Shown here: positions 6,583-8,187 of the stretch, piece after piece
Layout: each line of letters starts with the position of its first letter
Numbering within the stretch: position 1 is the first letter of the stretch
Assembly (NCBI GenBank): GCA_028291285.1
Contig: JAQGIJ010000013.1
Location: 1 to 8,187, forward strand
Direction: 5' to 3'
DNA from: Phenylobacterium sp.
Lineage (GTDB): Bacteria > Pseudomonadota > Alphaproteobacteria > Caulobacterales > Caulobacteraceae
Length of the DNA: 8,187 nt
Made by a program: the position numbers and the translations under genes
The notes under the pieces: model-generated
Told to the model about the DNA's origin: nothing
The model's database searches: none
What the model saw: only the letters and a program-made list of their open reading frames with translations

Positions 6583-7239
6583 ATGACCGGCCTCCAGCGG
6601 AACATGATCCTAGGGGCCGTCCTCACGACCGCCTTCACCCTGGCGGTTCTGGGCGTGGTCACCCCGATGCTGTTCGAGCAGGCCCCTCCCGCCAAGCCCG
6701 GCTACGCCATCGCCGTTTCGGCGGCCGCTGGCGGAGAAGAGGCGCCGGCGCCGCCGCCAGATTGGGGCACGGTGCTCAAGACCGCCGACGTTTCGGCCGG
6801 CGAGGCCAAGACCGCGGTGTGCAAGTCCTGCCACCTCTTCGATCCCGCCGGGACCAACAACATCGGCCCTGGCCTTTACGGTGTCGTGGGCCGCAAGCCG
6901 GGCACCCATCCCGGTTTCGCCTATTCGCCGGCCATGGTGGCGTTCGGCAATAAGATCGGCGTGTGGGACTATCAGCACATCTACGATTTCATCGCCGGGC
7001 CGCAGAAAGACGTCGACGGCACCAAGATGACCTTCATCGGCATGAAGAACGCTCAGGACCGCATCAACGTCATCGCCTATCTGCATACCCTGGGCTCGAG
7101 CCTGCCGATTCCGCCGCCCAATCCCAAGGCCGCGGCTCCGGCGGCGAAAGCCGGCCCGTCCGCCGCCGGCGCAGCCAACGCCGCCGCTCCGACGAACTCA
7201 GCCGCGCCAACCAACGCCGCGGCGCCGGCCAAGGGATGA
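6583..7239 (+). CDS. cycM: Membrane-anchored class I cytochrome c (CycM type)
   Basis: Carries electrons in the periplasm, in characterised relatives from the bc1 complex to the aa3 oxidase. The product has 218 residues. An uncleaved hydrophobic anchor (about 8-30, MILGAVLTTAFTLAVLGVV) is followed by the FEQAPPAKPGYAI segment typical of CycM proteins, a short Ala/Pro-rich linker (48-60), then the haem domain: CKSCH (80-84; two thioether Cys and His84 as ligand), TNNIGPGLYGVVGR (91-104), the AYSPAM block, and the likely axial Met149 in TKMTFIG. The final helix ends at YLHTL. After it comes an extra 47-residue Ala/Pro/Asn/Thr tail (172-218) with AAPTN repeats. ATG has a good Shine-Dalgarno. The stop overlaps the next gene as ATGA. 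It is divergent from kdsB. Confidence 0.93.
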   Translation: MTGLQRNMILGAVLTTAFTLAVLGVVTPMLFEQAPPAKPGYAIAVSAAAGGEEAPAPPPDWGTVLKTADVSAGEAKTAVCKSCHLFDPAGTNNIGPGLYGVVGRKPGTHPGFAYSPAMVAFGNKIGVWDYQHIYDFIAGPQKDVDGTKMTFIGMKNAQDRINVIAYLHTLGSSLPIPPPNPKAAAPAAKAGPSAAGAANAAAPTNSAAPTNAAAPAKG

Positions 7240-7748
7240 CGCCAGCGATGCGTGCGCTCGCCCTCGCCGCCGCTCTCAGCCTCGTCGCGACCGCGGGCCT
7301 CGCCGCGCCGGCGCCCAAGGTATCGATCGCCACCCTGGCGCAGCTGTCGACGCCGCTCCCCAGCCCATACGATCCGGCGGCCGACGCCAAGGCCGACGTG
7401 GCCGCCGCCCGGGCCAGGGCGCGAGCCGCGCACAAGCTCCTGCTCATCGATCTGGGCGGCGCCTGGTGCGGCGACTGCCGGGTGCTGGCCGGGATTATGC
7501 GCCTGCCCGAGGTCGCCGCCTTCGTGGACGCCCACTACGTCGTGGTGGCGGTGGACGTCGGCCGCATGAACCGCAACCTCGACATCCCGGCCCGCTACGG
7601 CGCCAGGCGCCTGGACGGCGTGCCCAGCCTGCTGGTGGTGGACGCCCATGACCACCTGCTGGACGCAGGGCACATCGCCGCCCTGGCCGACGCCCGGCAT
7701 ATGACTCCGCAGGGCCTGGCCGACTGGCTGGCCCGCTGGACCGACTGA
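7236..7748 (+). CDS. Periplasmic thioredoxin-family protein
   Basis: Secreted thioredoxin-fold protein, 170 residues from the ATG at 7236. The N-terminus is a signal peptide (MRALALAAALSLVATAGLA, probable cleavage near AAPAP, about 23-26), so it should act in the periplasm. The fold shows LLLIDLGGAWCGDCRVL (68-84) with a CGDC active site (C78, C81) and a cis-proline in GVPSLLVVD (128-136). The redox pair is intact, so thiol-disulfide activity is plausible. It resembles the Thioredoxin_7/DsbD-gamma-like group rather than classical thioredoxin or CcmG. The ATG at 7236 overlaps the cycM stop (ATGA); an in-frame ATG at 7248 with AAGGG 12 nt before it is the alternative start and keeps the whole signal peptide. 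Tight coupling to cycM suggests a role near the cytochrome. Substrate unknown. Confidence 0.82.
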   Translation: MTPAMRALALAAALSLVATAGLAAPAPKVSIATLAQLSTPLPSPYDPAADAKADVAAARARARAAHKLLLIDLGGAWCGDCRVLAGIMRLPEVAAFVDAHYVVVAVDVGRMNRNLDIPARYGARRLDGVPSLLVVDAHDHLLDAGHIAALADARHMTPQGLADWLARWTD

Positions 7749-7809
7749 GCGTCGCGAACCGCTATCCGGTCCTACAGTCCGTTGAGACTAGCACCGTCAT
7801 GGCCGCTTG

Positions 7810-7853
7810 GCCCCCTCCCGGCTTCGCCGGCCCTCCCCCCAATGGGGGAGAGA
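7810..7853 (+). repeat. REP-like hairpin unit 1
   Basis: Pattern: GCCCCCTCC, then a short hairpin CCGGC-TTCG-CCGG (UUCG-type loop), then CTCCCCC-caat-GGGGGAG, a second hairpin. The design matches dispersed intergenic palindromic repeats that I recognise from Caulobacterales and Sphingomonadales genomes. There is no T-run after it, so a classical terminator is unlikely. Confidence 0.7.
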
Positions 7854-7870
7854 GGGCTTGCGCTAACGCT

Positions 7871-7918
7871 CTCCTCCCGATGGCTGGGGGAGGGGGACCC
7901 CGGAGAGGTGGAGGGGGC
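7871..7918 (-). repeat. REP-like hairpin unit 2, inverted
   Basis: Read on the minus strand it follows the same plan as units 1 and 3: GCCCCCTCC, a small hairpin (ACCTCTCCGGGGT region, diverged from the CCGGC-TTCG-CCGG form), then CCTCCCCCAgccatCGGGAGGAG. Orientation is opposite to its neighbours, giving a head-to-head/tail-to-tail mosaic. Confidence 0.5.
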
Positions 7919-7939
7919 AAGGGCCGTGCACCGTCTCTC

Positions 7940-7987
7940 GCCCCCCTCCCCGGCTTCGCCGGTACTCCCCCCGCTCCGCAGGGGGAG
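7940..7987 (+). repeat. REP-like hairpin unit 3
   Basis: Near copy of unit 1: GCCCCCCTCC, the same CCGGC-TTCG-CCGG hairpin, then CTCCCCC with GGGGGAG around a longer loop (cgctccgca). It ends about 8 bases before the peroxiredoxin stop codon. Confidence 0.7.
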
Positions 7988-7994
7988 ATCGGAC

Positions 7995-8187
7995 CTACAG
8001 CTGGGCCAGCATATATTCCGCGGATGAGACCTTGAACTCGCCGCCTTGCTCGACGTTGAGCTCCGTCACCACGCCGTCATCGACGATCATCGAATAGCGC
8101 TGCGAGCGGTGGCCCATGCCGAAGCGGCCGGCGTCGAGTTCCAGGCCCACGGCCTTGGTGAAGTCGCCATTGCCGTCGGCCAGCATC
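7995..8187 (-). CDS. Peroxiredoxin (Prx5/AhpE-type), C-terminal part only
   Basis: Thiol peroxidase that reduces H2O2 and organic hydroperoxides. Only the last 64 or so codons are in the window; the N-terminal part with the peroxidatic Cys lies beyond base 8187, so the Met at 8186 is internal. The visible part is characteristic of the Prx5 family (glutaredoxin- or thioredoxin-dependent): MLADGNGDFTKAVGLELD, then FGMGHRSQRYSMIVDDGVV with the conserved active-site Arg region, and LNVEQGGEFKVSSAEYML at the end. It converges with the thioredoxin-like gene across the repeat cluster. Both are redox proteins, but the thioredoxin-like one is exported and this one is probably cytoplasmic, so a direct partnership is not implied. 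Confidence 0.9.
   Translation of the reverse strand, partial: MLADGNGDFTKAVGLELDAGRFGMGHRSQRYSMIVDDGVVTELNVEQGGEFKVSSAEYMLAQL

Larger units (their letters stand above)
7749..7994. other. Gene-free convergent intergenic region with hairpin repeats
   Basis: Lies between the thioredoxin-like gene and the peroxiredoxin gene, whose 3' ends face each other. Small open frames here are low-complexity Pro/Gly/Ser strings without family resemblance. The first 60 bases show nothing; the rest is the three-unit REP-like cluster listed separately, which reaches within about 6 bases of the peroxiredoxin stop. Confidence 0.75.

Noticed and set aside
6963..7235. Upstream extension of the thioredoxin-like protein into cycM
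   Set aside because: The added sequence is Arg/His/Ser-rich, read out of frame from cycM, and would bury the signal peptide.
7810..7987. CRISPR array or rho-independent terminators in the repeat region
   Set aside because: Units alternate in orientation, are not regularly spaced by unique spacers, and lack T-runs after the hairpins.
7782..8035. Small plus-strand open frames over the repeat cluster
   Set aside because: Translations are Pro/Gly/Ser strings from C- and G-runs and run antisense into the peroxiredoxin gene.

Overview
The window is a GC-rich bacterial chromosome segment that looks like an alphaproteobacterium, most likely Caulobacterales (Phenylobacterium/Caulobacter type). This rests on the ffs-dnaX-ybaB-recR order, a DnaX with almost no zinc-module cysteines and a poly-Gly linker, a CycM-type membrane-anchored cytochrome c, an alphaproteobacterial-style PheA ACT domain, and GC-rich intergenic hairpin repeats. 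The taxonomic call is by recognition; no search was run.

Layout. 1-870 (+): 3' two thirds of an MFS transporter of the anion:cation symporter type. 867-3787 (-): a DNA maintenance cluster transcribed right to left, starting with the SRP 4.5S RNA gene (ffs), then dnaX (clamp loader tau), ybaB (nucleoid-associated protein) and recR (recombinational repair). The MFS gene and recR converge and share a CTAG that supplies both stop codons. 3879-4805 (+): nudC, an NADH/NAD-RNA pyrophosphatase, divergent from ffs. 4824-6415 (-): kdsB-pheA, a two-gene operon with an ATGA overlap (KDO activation for LPS, and prephenate dehydratase for phenylalanine). 6583-7748 (+): cycM and a secreted thioredoxin-fold protein, also joined by an ATGA overlap and divergent from kdsB. 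7749-7994: a gene-free stretch with three REP-like hairpin units between convergent genes. 7995-8187 (-): C-terminal end of a Prx5-type peroxiredoxin, cut by the window edge.

Functionally this is almost entirely core housekeeping: protein targeting, replication and repair, NAD metabolism, envelope and amino-acid synthesis, respiration and redox. I saw no mobile element, CRISPR array, toxin-antitoxin pair, defence island or clearly new system. The points most worth a second look are the lack of separation between ffs and dnaX, the Gly-rich tract in DnaX (probable ClpXP processing site instead of a frameshift), the cycM/thioredoxin coupling, a possibly leaderless nudC mRNA, and the REP-like cluster at 7810-7988.
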